Shown in pieces: positions 35,980 through 43,949 of a stretch of 64,000 nucleotides of DNA. Numbering within the stretch: the first letter of the stretch is position 1; every line of letters begins with the position of its first letter. The notes beneath the pieces were generated by a model. That model was not told the origin of the DNA. It searched no databases and saw only the letters and a list, made by a program, of their open reading frames with translations. The stretch is from Natronomonas halophila (GTDB taxonomy: Archaea > Halobacteriota > Halobacteria > Halobacteriales > Haloarculaceae), in contig NZ_CP058334.1 in assembly GCF_013391085.1 (NCBI RefSeq), forward strand, positions 1,860,001 to 1,924,000, read 5' to 3'. The position numbers and the translations under genes are program-made.

Positions 35980-36566
35980 TCGCCGTCCTCCTCGAACTCC
36001 CTGAGGGCGCCGACGAACGTCGCGTCATCGAGCAGGCGGTCCTGCTCGCCGTCCAGGTCGGCCTTCAGGTCGTCGATGCGCTCCTGAAGGTCGGTGTAGG
36101 CCTCGCTTTGGGCCAGTTCCTTCTCGGTTTTCTGCTCTTCGAGCATGGCCCGTTTCGCCAGCAGCGACCGATACTCGCGGACCTTCTCGGCGCGCTCGCT
36201 CCGTTCGAGCAGGTCGTCGATGGTCTTGCGCAGTTCGTCGGCCGTCGGGGGTTTCGTGATGTAGTCGTCGAAGCCCATCTCGATGATGTCGAAATCGGGG
36301 TCGACGGCGCTGACGATGGCGACGGGACAGTCGTAGCCGCGGTCGCGAATCTCCGCGAGCACCTCGTCGCCGGACATGCCGGGCATCATGCGGTCGAGCA
36401 ACACCACGCCGACGTCCTCGTCGAGTTGTTCGAGGGCGTCCGCGCCGGAGTCGGCCAGTCGAACCTCGTAGTCGAGGTCGAGCCAGAGCTTGTACGTCTC
36501 CGCGACGTCGGGTTCGTCCTCGACAACGAGTACGACCGGGTCGTCCGTCGCGTCCATACCGGTCAT
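35976..36566 (-). CDS. Response regulator, receiver plus HalX domain
   Basis: 196 residues. The receiver domain holds VLVVEDEPDVAETY (acid pocket), VVLLDRMMPGMSGDE (phospho-Asp), VSAVDPDFDI and DYITKPP (Lys), about residues 10-120. The C-terminal part SLLAKRAMLEEQKTEKELAQS with flanking coiled helix is the HalX domain, of unknown function. It overlaps both neighbours by 4 bases, and its partner kinase is directly upstream. Confidence 0.92.
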   Translation of the reverse strand: MTGMDATDDPVVLVVEDEPDVAETYKLWLDLDYEVRLADSGADALEQLDEDVGVVLLDRMMPGMSGDEVLAEIRDRGYDCPVAIVSAVDPDFDIIEMGFDDYITKPPTADELRKTIDDLLERSERAEKVREYRSLLAKRAMLEEQKTEKELAQSEAYTDLQERIDDLKADLDGEQDRLLDDATFVGALREFEEDGE

Positions 36567-39500
36567 TGTGCTTCCCCCGGTTTGCCTCTTTGGTCGTCCG
36601 TGGTGTCCGCCCGCTGGAGGTCGATGACGAAGGCCGCGCCCGGGTCGTTGTCCTCGATGTGGATATCGCCGCCGTAGGCGTCGACCATCGCGTCGACGAA
36701 GAAGAGGCCGAAGCCGGACCCCGAGGATTTCGCGTGGGTCTCCCCGCGCCGGAACACCATCTCGTGCTGTTCGGCCGGAATACCGCGGCCGTTGTCCGCG
36801 ATGCGAACCCGGACGCGTCCGTCGACGCGTTCGGCGCTGGCGTGGATGCGGAGCCCCGCGGTTTCGTTGTGCTCGATGGAGTTGCGAACGATGTTCCCGA
36901 GGACGTCACCGAGCAGTTCGTCGGCCCGGACCTGAAGGCCCTCGGGAAGCGAGGTTTCGAACTCGACGTCCGGATAGGTCTGGCCGATGCGGTCGAGTTC
37001 CGCCTCCAGCAACCGCGTGACGTCGACGGGCTCCAGCGTGACGCCTTCCTGGCCGCTGAGGGCGTTCAGCACGGTCTGGACCCGCTCGACGAAATCCGTG
37101 ATGTCGTCACACCACCGGCGGATTGTCTCGGCGTAGTCGCCGTGGTCGCCGTCGAGTTCTTCTTCGAGGATTTCCGCGCGGGCGCCGATGACGGTCATGC
37201 CGTTGAGGACGTCGTGGCGGAGGATGCTGTTGATGAACTCCATCTGTGAACTGCGGGTCTCCAGTTCGGCTTCGCGTTCGATTCGGTCGAGGGCCGCCTC
37301 GACGTTGCCGGCGAGGATGTTCATCAGGTAGCGGTCGGTCTCGGAGATGGCCTCGCCTTCCAGCGTCGCGAACCCGAGCAGGCCGTGGTCGCCGACCGGT
37401 GCGAGCACGACCGTTCCGAGCGGCATGTCGACGGCTCCGTCGCGGGTTTGATAGTCGTCCGCGATACGCGTCTCGCCCGCTCGGAAGGTTCGCATCTCGA
37501 CGGAGTCGTCATCGATTGTCGGGATGCCGTCCATGCCGTGTTCGGCGGTGAACGCGCGGACCTCGTCGGTCATCTGTTGGGGAACGAGCGCGTCACTGAC
37601 CGAATCGTACTGCCAGTAGACCGCGAACGGCCGCCCCAGTACGTCACCGGCGATATCGACGGCCATCGACTCGGCTTCCGTCGCGACCGAGGTGTCGGCC
37701 AACTTCAGGGTGGCCTGCTGGAGCGTGCGAATCTGCCGTTCCTGCCGTTTCCGCTCGGAGATGTCGCGAACGATACCCGTAAACAGCCGGCTGTCGTCCA
37801 GTTCGAGTTCGCCGAAGGAGACCTCGATATCGACCTCGTGGCCGTCGGCGTGGCGTCCGGGGAGTTCGATGCCGCTCCAGTCGAGGGCGCGCTCGCCGGT
37901 GTCGAGATAGCGCTGTATCCCCTCACGGTGCTGTTCGCGGAGGTGTTCGGGAATAATCGTCGTCAGCGACTCGCCTTCCAGTTCGTCGGGGTCGTACCCG
38001 AGGATGTCCTCGATGGCCTGACTCGCGAACTGCACCGTACTCGATTCGTCGATGGAGACGATGCCGACCGGCGAGTTCTCCGTGAGTGCGCGGAACCGCG
38101 CGCGGGACTGTTCGAGTTCGCGTTCGCGTTCGGCCCGGTCGAGCGCCGCCCGCGCGTTCAGCCCGAGGATTTCGGCCTGTCGAACGTCCATCTCCGGTAT
38201 CGCGCCCGGTTCCGGGCGGCCGACTACCAGCAGTCCCTGGTCGCCGAGCGGTATCAACAGGACGGCGCCGAACGGCCCGTCGAAAGTGCGGTTTTCGACC
38301 GTCCGGTAGTTCTCGACGACACGGGTTTCCCCCGCCCGGAACACCTCCATGCCGAGCGCGTCGTCCTCGGCAATCGGGTCGAGGTCGGAAACCGATTCGA
38401 CGTTCAACAGGTCTTTGCTGGAGTCGGTTATCCCGACCGCGACGAGGTGGTCGGCCGCCTCGTCGTAGCGCCACATCATCGACAGCGGGCAGTCGAGGAC
38501 GTCCTTGGCGATGTCGACGGTCGTTTCGGCGACTCCCTCGGTCGTGGTCGCGTAGGTCAGCCGACGACTCGCGTTGTGGAGGTCCTCGATGCGCCGTTTC
38601 TGTTCGTGCTGTTCGGTGATGTCCATCGCGGTGCCGATGACCTGTGTCACCTCGTCGTTCTCGTAGACGGGGGTCAGCCACGCTTCGAGCACCACGGTAC
38701 CGAGGTCGACGGTCCGATGGACGGTGTTGCCGTCGAGGGCCTGCTCGATGCCGTCGATGACGTTCGGGAGGCCCGCGTACATCTCGAACATCGAGTCCCC
38801 GACGGCTTCGCCCGGTTCGAGGCCGAGGGCTTCGAGGCCCTTCCCCTCCGAGAGGGTAATCGTCCCGTCTTCCTCGAAGACGAACAGCATGATGGGGACG
38901 TTCTCGATGATGGTCGCGAGGCGTCGTGCCCGCTCTCTGGACTCGGTGATGTCGCGGACGATGGCGACGCTGCCGCCGTCCTCCATCCGTGTCAGCGTCA
39001 ACTCCTGTGGGAAGGTGCTGTCGTCCACACGCTGGCCGGTCGATTCGCCCCGCCACTCGTTTCGGGATTTGAGTTCCGGGAACACCTCCTCTTCGATACG
39101 GGCGGCCTCCGAGGGCGGATAGCAGCGTTCCCAGGGTTCGCCGACCAGTTCCTCGGGGTCATCGTAGCCGTACATCTCGGCGAAGGCCCCGTTGACCGTG
39201 ACGTACTCGCCGCGGTCGTTCAGGATGGCGATGCCGTCGGTGGCGGTTTCGAGCGCGCGCTGGGTCCGGCGTGTCACCCGGTGTTGCTGTCGTCGTCGGG
39301 CATCGTAGTAGCCCGCGAGGGTGCCGCCGGCGGCGCCGAGCGGCGCGGTAAAGAGCGCGGCGTAGGCGCCGACGGTGAGCGGGTTGCTCGCGACGACGAG
39401 CGCAGTCGTCGAGAGGACGACGGCGAAAAGCACCGCGGTCGCGGCCGTCCAGGTGGTGACGACGATAACGTCGTCGCCGGTCAGGTCCGTCCGGTGGAGT

Positions 39501-39709
39501 CGAACGCCGCCGGCGACGATGGCCAGCGATGCCACCAGCGGCACCGCGGCCCGCACCGTATCGAACCCGGACGTGCCGATGAACGCACCGGCGACCGAGA
39601 GGACGGCAAGCAGTACACCGATTCCGATAACCGAACACTTCCGCAGGCAGTCGCCGATGCCCGTAGTCCGCTCGGCCCGCCCGCCGAGTTCGGGCGCTTC
39701 GGTCGTCAT
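36563..39709 (-). CDS. Membrane PAS/GAF multi-sensor histidine kinase
   Basis: 1048 residues. Four to five hydrophobic helices in the first 140 residues (about 28-47, 54-68, 79-105, 110-135) form a membrane sensor, followed by PAS (about 145-270), PAS-like (about 270-390), GAF (about 395-550), PAS (about 555-680) and GAF (about 690-830). The H-box is FINSILRHDVLNGM, the haloarchaeal variant, then N-box GNIVRNSIEH and NGRGIP/SGFGLFFVDAMV. Operon order is kinase, HalX regulator, RecA-like protein, each overlapping by 4 bases. Signal unknown. Confidence 0.9.
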   Translation of the reverse strand: MTTEAPELGGRAERTTGIGDCLRKCSVIGIGVLLAVLSVAGAFIGTSGFDTVRAAVPLVASLAIVAGGVRLHRTDLTGDDVIVVTTWTAATAVLFAVVLSTTALVVASNPLTVGAYAALFTAPLGAAGGTLAGYYDARRRQQHRVTRRTQRALETATDGIAILNDRGEYVTVNGAFAEMYGYDDPEELVGEPWERCYPPSEAARIEEEVFPELKSRNEWRGESTGQRVDDSTFPQELTLTRMEDGGSVAIVRDITESRERARRLATIIENVPIMLFVFEEDGTITLSEGKGLEALGLEPGEAVGDSMFEMYAGLPNVIDGIEQALDGNTVHRTVDLGTVVLEAWLTPVYENDEVTQVIGTAMDITEQHEQKRRIEDLHNASRRLTYATTTEGVAETTVDIAKDVLDCPLSMMWRYDEAADHLVAVGITDSSKDLLNVESVSDLDPIAEDDALGMEVFRAGETRVVENYRTVENRTFDGPFGAVLLIPLGDQGLLVVGRPEPGAIPEMDVRQAEILGLNARAALDRAERERELEQSRARFRALTENSPVGIVSIDESSTVQFASQAIEDILGYDPDELEGESLTTIIPEHLREQHREGIQRYLDTGERALDWSGIELPGRHADGHEVDIEVSFGELELDDSRLFTGIVRDISERKRQERQIRTLQQATLKLADTSVATEAESMAVDIAGDVLGRPFAVYWQYDSVSDALVPQQMTDEVRAFTAEHGMDGIPTIDDDSVEMRTFRAGETRIADDYQTRDGAVDMPLGTVVLAPVGDHGLLGFATLEGEAISETDRYLMNILAGNVEAALDRIEREAELETRSSQMEFINSILRHDVLNGMTVIGARAEILEEELDGDHGDYAETIRRWCDDITDFVERVQTVLNALSGQEGVTLEPVDVTRLLEAELDRIGQTYPDVEFETSLPEGLQVRADELLGDVLGNIVRNSIEHNETAGLRIHASAERVDGRVRVRIADNGRGIPAEQHEMVFRRGETHAKSSGSGFGLFFVDAMVDAYGGDIHIEDNDPGAAFVIDLQRADTTDDQRGKPGEAQ

Positions 39710-39755
39710 TATATGTGGTCTATGGCGAAAACGTAAAGCAATTGTCTAGAATTCG

Positions 39756-39791
39756 GCATGGTGTCCCATGCTAGTACGGTACCGATACCGT
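39756..39791. promoter_or_regulatory. Pair of palindromes before the next gene
   Basis: GCATGG-TGTC-CCATGC (39756-39771) and ACGGTA-CCGA-TACCGT (39776-39791) lie four bases apart in the gap between the divergent kinase and the gene at 39831. Candidate protein-binding sites; no proof. Confidence 0.35.
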
Positions 39792-39830
39792 CCGTGAGGG
39801 TTTTGCCTCGTGGCCGACTACCGCTTGCCG

Positions 39831-40493
39831 ATGAGTTTCAGCCGCGAGGAGGCCGTCGCCCGCCTGCGCGAAATCGTCGAGACGGTTCGCGCCGAACCGA
39901 TGGCCGTCCCCGTCCGCGAGGTGTGGGTCTACGGCGACGTCGTGTTGGGGATGGACCCCATCGAGCGCCTCGACGTCTACGTCACGAAGGACCTGCTGTT
40001 CAAGGACGAACCCGACCGCGAGGCGGACTTCGAGAAACGCCTCGGCGTCTCGGGGGTCGGCAAGACGGTCGCCGCGGCGTGGGCCGAGGAGTTCCCGGAG
40101 TACGTTCGCGCGAACGCCAACGGCCACGTCGCTCCCGAGAAATGCCTCGCGGCCCACCTGCTCGAAGACGACGAACCCATCCACCTCGAAGTGTGCAATA
40201 CCGGCTTCGAGAACAACGTCACCCAGCGGCTCAAGGGCGCCCGCGCCCGCGACGATTACACGCAACTGCTCGACCCGCGGGCGGCCTGTCTGTGGGTCGA
40301 CGACGAGGACGGCGGACAGGTCAGCGAGGAAGCGTTCCGCAAACTCGAGGAGGGGGAGTTCGTCTTCCCGACGCTGTCGGCCTCTCTGGAGATGCTCGGG
40401 ATGGACGAGGACGAAGCGGACGAGGCCGCCGACGAACTGCGGGCCTATCAGGACCAGCAGGACGGCGTGACGGTTCGCGGCGACGTGGTGTAG
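39831..40493 (+). CDS. Conserved haloarchaeal protein (DUF7095-like), unknown function
   Basis: 220 residues from ATG 39831; a GTG at 39810 is also in frame. Notable stretches are MSFSREEAVARLREIVETV, PVREVWVYGDVVLGMDPIERLDVYVTKD, and the C-terminal EDEADEAADELRAYQDQQDGV. The middle (DVYVTKDLLFKDEP) resembles a nucleotidyltransferase-like beta/alpha core but lacks a clear G-S-x-D pattern. I recall very similar haloarchaeal proteins without assigned function. Stands alone between the kinase operon and the HxlR regulator. Confidence 0.8.
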   Translation: MSFSREEAVARLREIVETVRAEPMAVPVREVWVYGDVVLGMDPIERLDVYVTKDLLFKDEPDREADFEKRLGVSGVGKTVAAAWAEEFPEYVRANANGHVAPEKCLAAHLLEDDEPIHLEVCNTGFENNVTQRLKGARARDDYTQLLDPRAACLWVDDEDGGQVSEEAFRKLEEGEFVFPTLSASLEMLGMDEDEADEAADELRAYQDQQDGVTVRGDVV

Positions 40494-40512
40494 GCGGTGC
40501 TTGGCTCGGCGG

Positions 40513-40848
40513 TCACTCCTCGTCGAGAATCCACTTTTCGCCCCACTCGGAGATTTCGTCGAAGGCCGAGAGGAGTTCCCGCCCCTTCGGCGTCAGCGAG
40601 TAGTAGACGGCGACCGGGCTCCCCTCGTCGACGCGGCGTTCGACGTATCCTTTCTCCCCGAGGTCATCGAGCACGCGGGACAGCGTCTGTGAGTTCGCGC
40701 CCGTCGCCCGCTTGAGTTCGTTGAACCGGAGTTCGCCCTCACGGAGGACGTGGATGACGGTCATCCGCCAGCGGGACCCGACCTCTTCGAGGGTTTTGAT
40801 GACCGGACAACCGTCGTATTTCGCTTCGAGCGTAGCATCCGATGACAT
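40513..40848 (-). CDS. HxlR-family winged-helix regulator
   Basis: 111 residues. CPVIKTLEEVGSRWRMTVIHVL contains the conserved Cys near the N-terminus (residue 14), followed by the helix-turn-helix ELRFNELKRATGANSQTLSRVL and the wing RRVDEGSPVAVYYSLTPKGREL. HxlR regulators are dimers that often respond to electrophiles or redox through that Cys. It is divergent from a NAD(P)-binding oxidoreductase, its likely target, with a shared inverted repeat between them. Confidence 0.92.
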   Translation of the reverse strand: MSSDATLEAKYDGCPVIKTLEEVGSRWRMTVIHVLREGELRFNELKRATGANSQTLSRVLDDLGEKGYVERRVDEGSPVAVYYSLTPKGRELLSAFDEISEWGEKWILDEE

Positions 40849-40855
40849 CTGTGTG

Positions 40856-40911
40856 ACCTGGTCAGACGAACGTTCGCTGACCTATATTACGGTCTCGGTC
40901 CTTGACCAGGT
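40856..40911. promoter_or_regulatory. Inverted repeat in the HxlR/oxidoreductase intergenic region
   Basis: ACCTGGTCA (40856-40864) and TGACCAGGT (40903-40911) are perfectly complementary 9-base arms, 47 bases apart start to start. The TATA-like CTATATTA (about 40882-40889) lies between them. The shorter palindrome GAACGTTC is at 40868-40875. This fits an operator for the divergent regulator. Confidence 0.6.
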
Positions 40912-40985
40912 ATGATGATGTAACCGCAGCGCGCGGGCATCATCACGGCATCGGACGACAGCTAGCAGCGACGCACCTCACTACC

Positions 40986-41624
40986 ATGGACGTACTACTA
41001 CTCGGCGCGAGCGGACGAATCGGCCAACGAACAGCGACGGAACTCCTCGACCGCGGCCACGCCGTCACCGGCGTCTCCCGAAGCGGGACCGTCGACGACA
41101 TCGACGACGACGAGTTCGTCGCCGTCGCCGGGGACGCGACCGACCCCGACGACGTGGCGAAACTCGCGACGGGCCACGACGCCGTGGTGTCGACGCTCGG
41201 TCCGAGCGGCGACGCAGCCCCCGACATCCTCACGGACATGATCGAGGCCGTAATCGAGGGGCTGCGCCGCGCGGACGTCGACCGCCTCGTCTGGACGGGC
41301 GGCGCCGGCGGCCTCAAGGTCGGCCCGGAGACGCTGCTCATCGAAACCGAGGAGTTCCCCGAGGAGTGGGAGCCGGTCGCCCGCGTGGCCATCGAGGCCT
41401 ACGACATCCTCAGCGAGGCCGACGATTTGGCGTGGACGTACGTCGCGCCGGCCGCGCTTATCGAACCCGGCGAGCGAACCGGCGAGTACCGGACCGCCGA
41501 CCGCGAACTCGTGGCCGACGAGGAGGGGGACAGTTACATCTCGATGGAGGACTTCGCCGTCGCCCTCGTGGACGAACTCGAAAGCGAAAACGCCGTCCAC
41601 ACTTATCTCGGCACCGGGTACTGA
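40986..41624 (+). CDS. NAD(P)-binding oxidoreductase, NmrA/atypical SDR type
   Basis: 212 residues. The Rossmann start is MDVLLLGASGRIGQRTATEL (G-x-S-G-x-x-G), then AVVSTLGPS, and VDRLVWTGGAGGL, typical of the NAD(P)H-binding domain of quinone-oxidoreductase/NmrA-like proteins. The canonical SDR YxxxK is absent. Start ATG 40986 is chosen because it directly precedes the first beta strand. Divergent from the HxlR regulator and probably repressed by it. Confidence 0.87.
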   Translation: MDVLLLGASGRIGQRTATELLDRGHAVTGVSRSGTVDDIDDDEFVAVAGDATDPDDVAKLATGHDAVVSTLGPSGDAAPDILTDMIEAVIEGLRRADVDRLVWTGGAGGLKVGPETLLIETEEFPEEWEPVARVAIEAYDILSEADDLAWTYVAPAALIEPGERTGEYRTADRELVADEEGDSYISMEDFAVALVDELESENAVHTYLGTGY

Positions 41625-41717
41625 GCGCGGCAGCTACCCATCCAATCGTGGCGTCGCGTGCCCGAACCGAACGCTATGCGGTTCGACGGGACGGCAAAAC
41701 GAGAATGAAAGCGGACG

Positions 41718-41855
41718 TTATCGAAGGTCCGGGACGAGCGCTGCTTCTACCTCGTCGGCGTCGTAGCGCTTGAGCTGGCCGCCGTCGGCGCGGATGGTGG
41801 TGGTTTCGTCCTGCGGCATGACCGGGACCATAGGTTCGATCTCGTCGGGGGTCAT
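41718..41855 (-). CDS. Microprotein, 45 residues, unknown function
   Basis: Reads MTPDEIEPMVPVMPQDETTT and then IRADGGQLKRYDADEVEAAL in one frame, ending at TAA 41718-41720. Acidic, with periodic Glu/Asp and a helix at the C-terminus, typical of haloarchaeal coding. A TATA-like TTTAAG lies about 30 bases upstream of the ATG (41855) on this strand. No homologue recognised; it is too short to be sure. Confidence 0.5.
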   Translation of the reverse strand: MTPDEIEPMVPVMPQDETTTIRADGGQLKRYDADEVEAALVPDLR

Positions 41856-41944
41856 CTACTACCATCCACAATGTGCATAGTCTTAAACCTTCATGATTGT
41901 TAGTCAAAGATGCGGCAAGTATTGTCGGGCGGGCATCCGAAGCC

Positions 41945-41951
41945 TTATATC
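41945..41951 (+). promoter_or_regulatory. TATA box for the MinD-like operon
   Basis: TTATATC lies 24-30 bases before ATG 41975; a leaderless start is likely. Confidence 0.6.
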
Positions 41952-41974
41952 CGAATACGAAACAGTCGAAAGTA

Positions 41975-42739
41975 ATGGTCGAGGCGTTCGCCGTCGCGTC
42001 GGGGAAGGGCGGGACGGGCAAGACGACGAGCACGCTCGCCCTGGGGATGGCGCTGGCCGAGGAGTACGACGTCACGGTCGTCGACGCCGACACCGGGATG
42101 GCGAACCTGCTCTTTCATACCGGCCTCGCCGAGGCCGACACGACGCTCCACGACGTGCTGGTCGACGGCGGCGCACCCGTCGAGGACGCGACCTACGAGC
42201 GGTTCGGAATGCGTGTCGTCCCCTGCGGCACCTCGCTTGCGGCCTTCGAGGCCGCCGACCCCGAACGCCTCCGGGACGCCGTCGCCGAACTCGCCGCTGA
42301 CACCGACGTCCTCCTTTTGGACTCGCCAGCGACGCTGGCCTCCAAAAGCGCCGTCCTTCCAATCGTCCTCGCGGACCGCGTGGTCGTCGTCCTCCAGCCG
42401 ACGATTCCGGCCATCTCGGACGGCCTGAAGGTTCAGGAGTACGCCCTCTCGTACGGTTCGGATATCGCCGGCACGTTGTTCAACCGAGTCACGGGCGACA
42501 TCGACGACGCCGCCGAGAAGGCCGACCGCTACTTCGAGGGGCCGCAGTTGGCACGGATTCCCGAAAGCGACGCCGTCCGGGAGGCACGGGCGGCCGGCCA
42601 ACCGTTGCTCGCTCACGCACCCGAGACACCGGCGGCCGCCGCCTACCGGGAGGCTGCCTCCGCACTCGACGTCCGTGACGGCGACAGCGACGCGGTCGCC
42701 GAGCGGTTCCGCACCGCGGTCATCCCCGACCCGCCATGA
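41975..42739 (+). CDS. MinD/ParA-family ATPase
   Basis: 254 residues. The deviant Walker A ASGKGGTGKTTST lies at residues 7-19, the second lysine motif region VTVVDADTGMANLL follows, then VLLLDSPATLASKSAVLP (Walker B/switch) and IVLADRVVVVLQPTIPAISDGLKVQ. Belongs to the MinD/ParA/CobQ-like ATPases, several of which act in cell-surface or appendage positioning in haloarchaea. Its stop overlaps the next gene by 4 bases, so an operon partner is certain by position, though unknown in function. Confidence 0.87.
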   Translation: MVEAFAVASGKGGTGKTTSTLALGMALAEEYDVTVVDADTGMANLLFHTGLAEADTTLHDVLVDGGAPVEDATYERFGMRVVPCGTSLAAFEAADPERLRDAVAELAADTDVLLLDSPATLASKSAVLPIVLADRVVVVLQPTIPAISDGLKVQEYALSYGSDIAGTLFNRVTGDIDDAAEKADRYFEGPQLARIPESDAVREARAAGQPLLAHAPETPAAAAYREAASALDVRDGDSDAVAERFRTAVIPDPP

Positions 42740-43269
42740 TTCCCGAGGGCGACCTTCTGCGCTCGCGGGTCGTCACGGACCTCGCGCCCGCCCTCGAAGA
42801 CGTGCTGGACCGCCGACTGGACGGCTATGCGGTCCTCGCGCCCCGGGACGCCCTGCTCGGCGCGGACGGCACCGACGCCGACCGTGGCGTTCTCACCTTC
42901 GAATCCGGGGTCCCGACGCTGGCCTACCACGCCGGCACCGACCGCGGCGGCCCCGCCGCGCTGGCCGATATCGGTCCCGGCCCGTATCGCCTCGAACTCT
43001 ACGCGCTGGATGCCACGCATCTGGGGGTGGCCCACGAAACCGAGGGCCTCCGGGTTCCGCCGGGGATGGCCGCCGAGCGACTGGCCGGCGACGGCGCGCT
43101 GGCCGACCGGGTCCGGAAGGCGACCGACGAGGACGACGCCGAGGCGGACGGCGCCCTCGACGCGTTCCTCGACAACGAGGCCGCAATCGAGGACATCCGC
43201 GAGTCCGCGCGCTCGGAGGCGGCGGCCCGCGCCGAAGACTGGGGCTTCGAGGACGCCATCGAGGAGTAG
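42736..43269 (+). CDS. MinD-coupled protein, unknown function
   Basis: 177 residues, translationally coupled (ATGA) to the MinD-like ATPase. N-terminal IPEGDLLRSRVVTDLAPALED, a central part with LGVAHETEGLRVPPGMAAERL and an acidic helical C-terminus (ADGALDAFLDNEAAIEDIRE). No recognised domain or membrane segment; a cytosolic partner or effector of the ATPase is the natural inference. Confidence 0.75.
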   Translation: MIPEGDLLRSRVVTDLAPALEDVLDRRLDGYAVLAPRDALLGADGTDADRGVLTFESGVPTLAYHAGTDRGGPAALADIGPGPYRLELYALDATHLGVAHETEGLRVPPGMAAERLAGDGALADRVRKATDEDDAEADGALDAFLDNEAAIEDIRESARSEAAARAEDWGFEDAIEE

Positions 43270-43331
43270 GGGGGCGACGACGGTCCGGTATCGGCCGAAG
43301 GTTCAAAACCGAAGGCCCACGCACAGGTGGT

Positions 43332-43913
43332 ATGGCACCCTCCAACGACATCGACATCAGCGGGCTGGACCTTTCCGGCGACCGCTACGTCGTCGAACAG
43401 AGCCTGATTCGGAACAAGTACGCCGCCTCCGACAGCGATGGCAACACCGTCCTCCGGGGCAAGCAGAAGATGTTCAAACTCAAAGAGGAGTTCCCCTTCG
43501 TCGACGCCGACGGCGAGGAGGTCTTCACCGTCAAGGCCGGCAGCGTCATGGACGTCGCCGGCAACTACGTTCTCTCGGATGCCCGGACCGGTGAGGACCT
43601 CGTCATCCTCGATAACGACTTCTCGATGTTTCAGGACACTTGGACGATTCGGGATGCCGACACCGAGGCCGCTATCGCGCGAATCGACTCCCGCGGCGCG
43701 CTGGTGACGCTCGCGCGCAACAACCTCCCGTTCGGCGAACTGATTCCGCACAAGTACGAAATCACCGACGCCGACGGCGCCCACGTCGGCAATATCAACG
43801 GCAAACTGTCGATTCGCGACCGCTACGAAATCACCATCGACGACGCGAGTTCCGTCCCGAAGGAGGCCGTTATCGCCGCCGCGATGGTCATCGACGCCAT
43901 CCAGAACAACTGA
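43332..43913 (+). CDS. LURP-one/Tubby-C-like protein
   Basis: 193 residues. Repeated beta strands with a single hydrophobic C-terminal helix are visible: YVVEQSLIRNKYAA, MFKLKEEFPFVDADG, VLDNDFSMFQDTWTIRDADT, YEITDADGAHVGNINGK and a final helix AVIAAAMVIDAIQ. This is the LURP-one-related/scramblase-like barrel family. Probably membrane-associated or ligand-binding; the specific role is unknown. It follows the MinD pair with a 62-base gap. Confidence 0.8.
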   Translation: MAPSNDIDISGLDLSGDRYVVEQSLIRNKYAASDSDGNTVLRGKQKMFKLKEEFPFVDADGEEVFTVKAGSVMDVAGNYVLSDARTGEDLVILDNDFSMFQDTWTIRDADTEAAIARIDSRGALVTLARNNLPFGELIPHKYEITDADGAHVGNINGKLSIRDRYEITIDDASSVPKEAVIAAAMVIDAIQNN

Positions 43914-43949
43914 CGGCACGCTTTACCCTCTGGCGAGCGTCTCCAGAGT

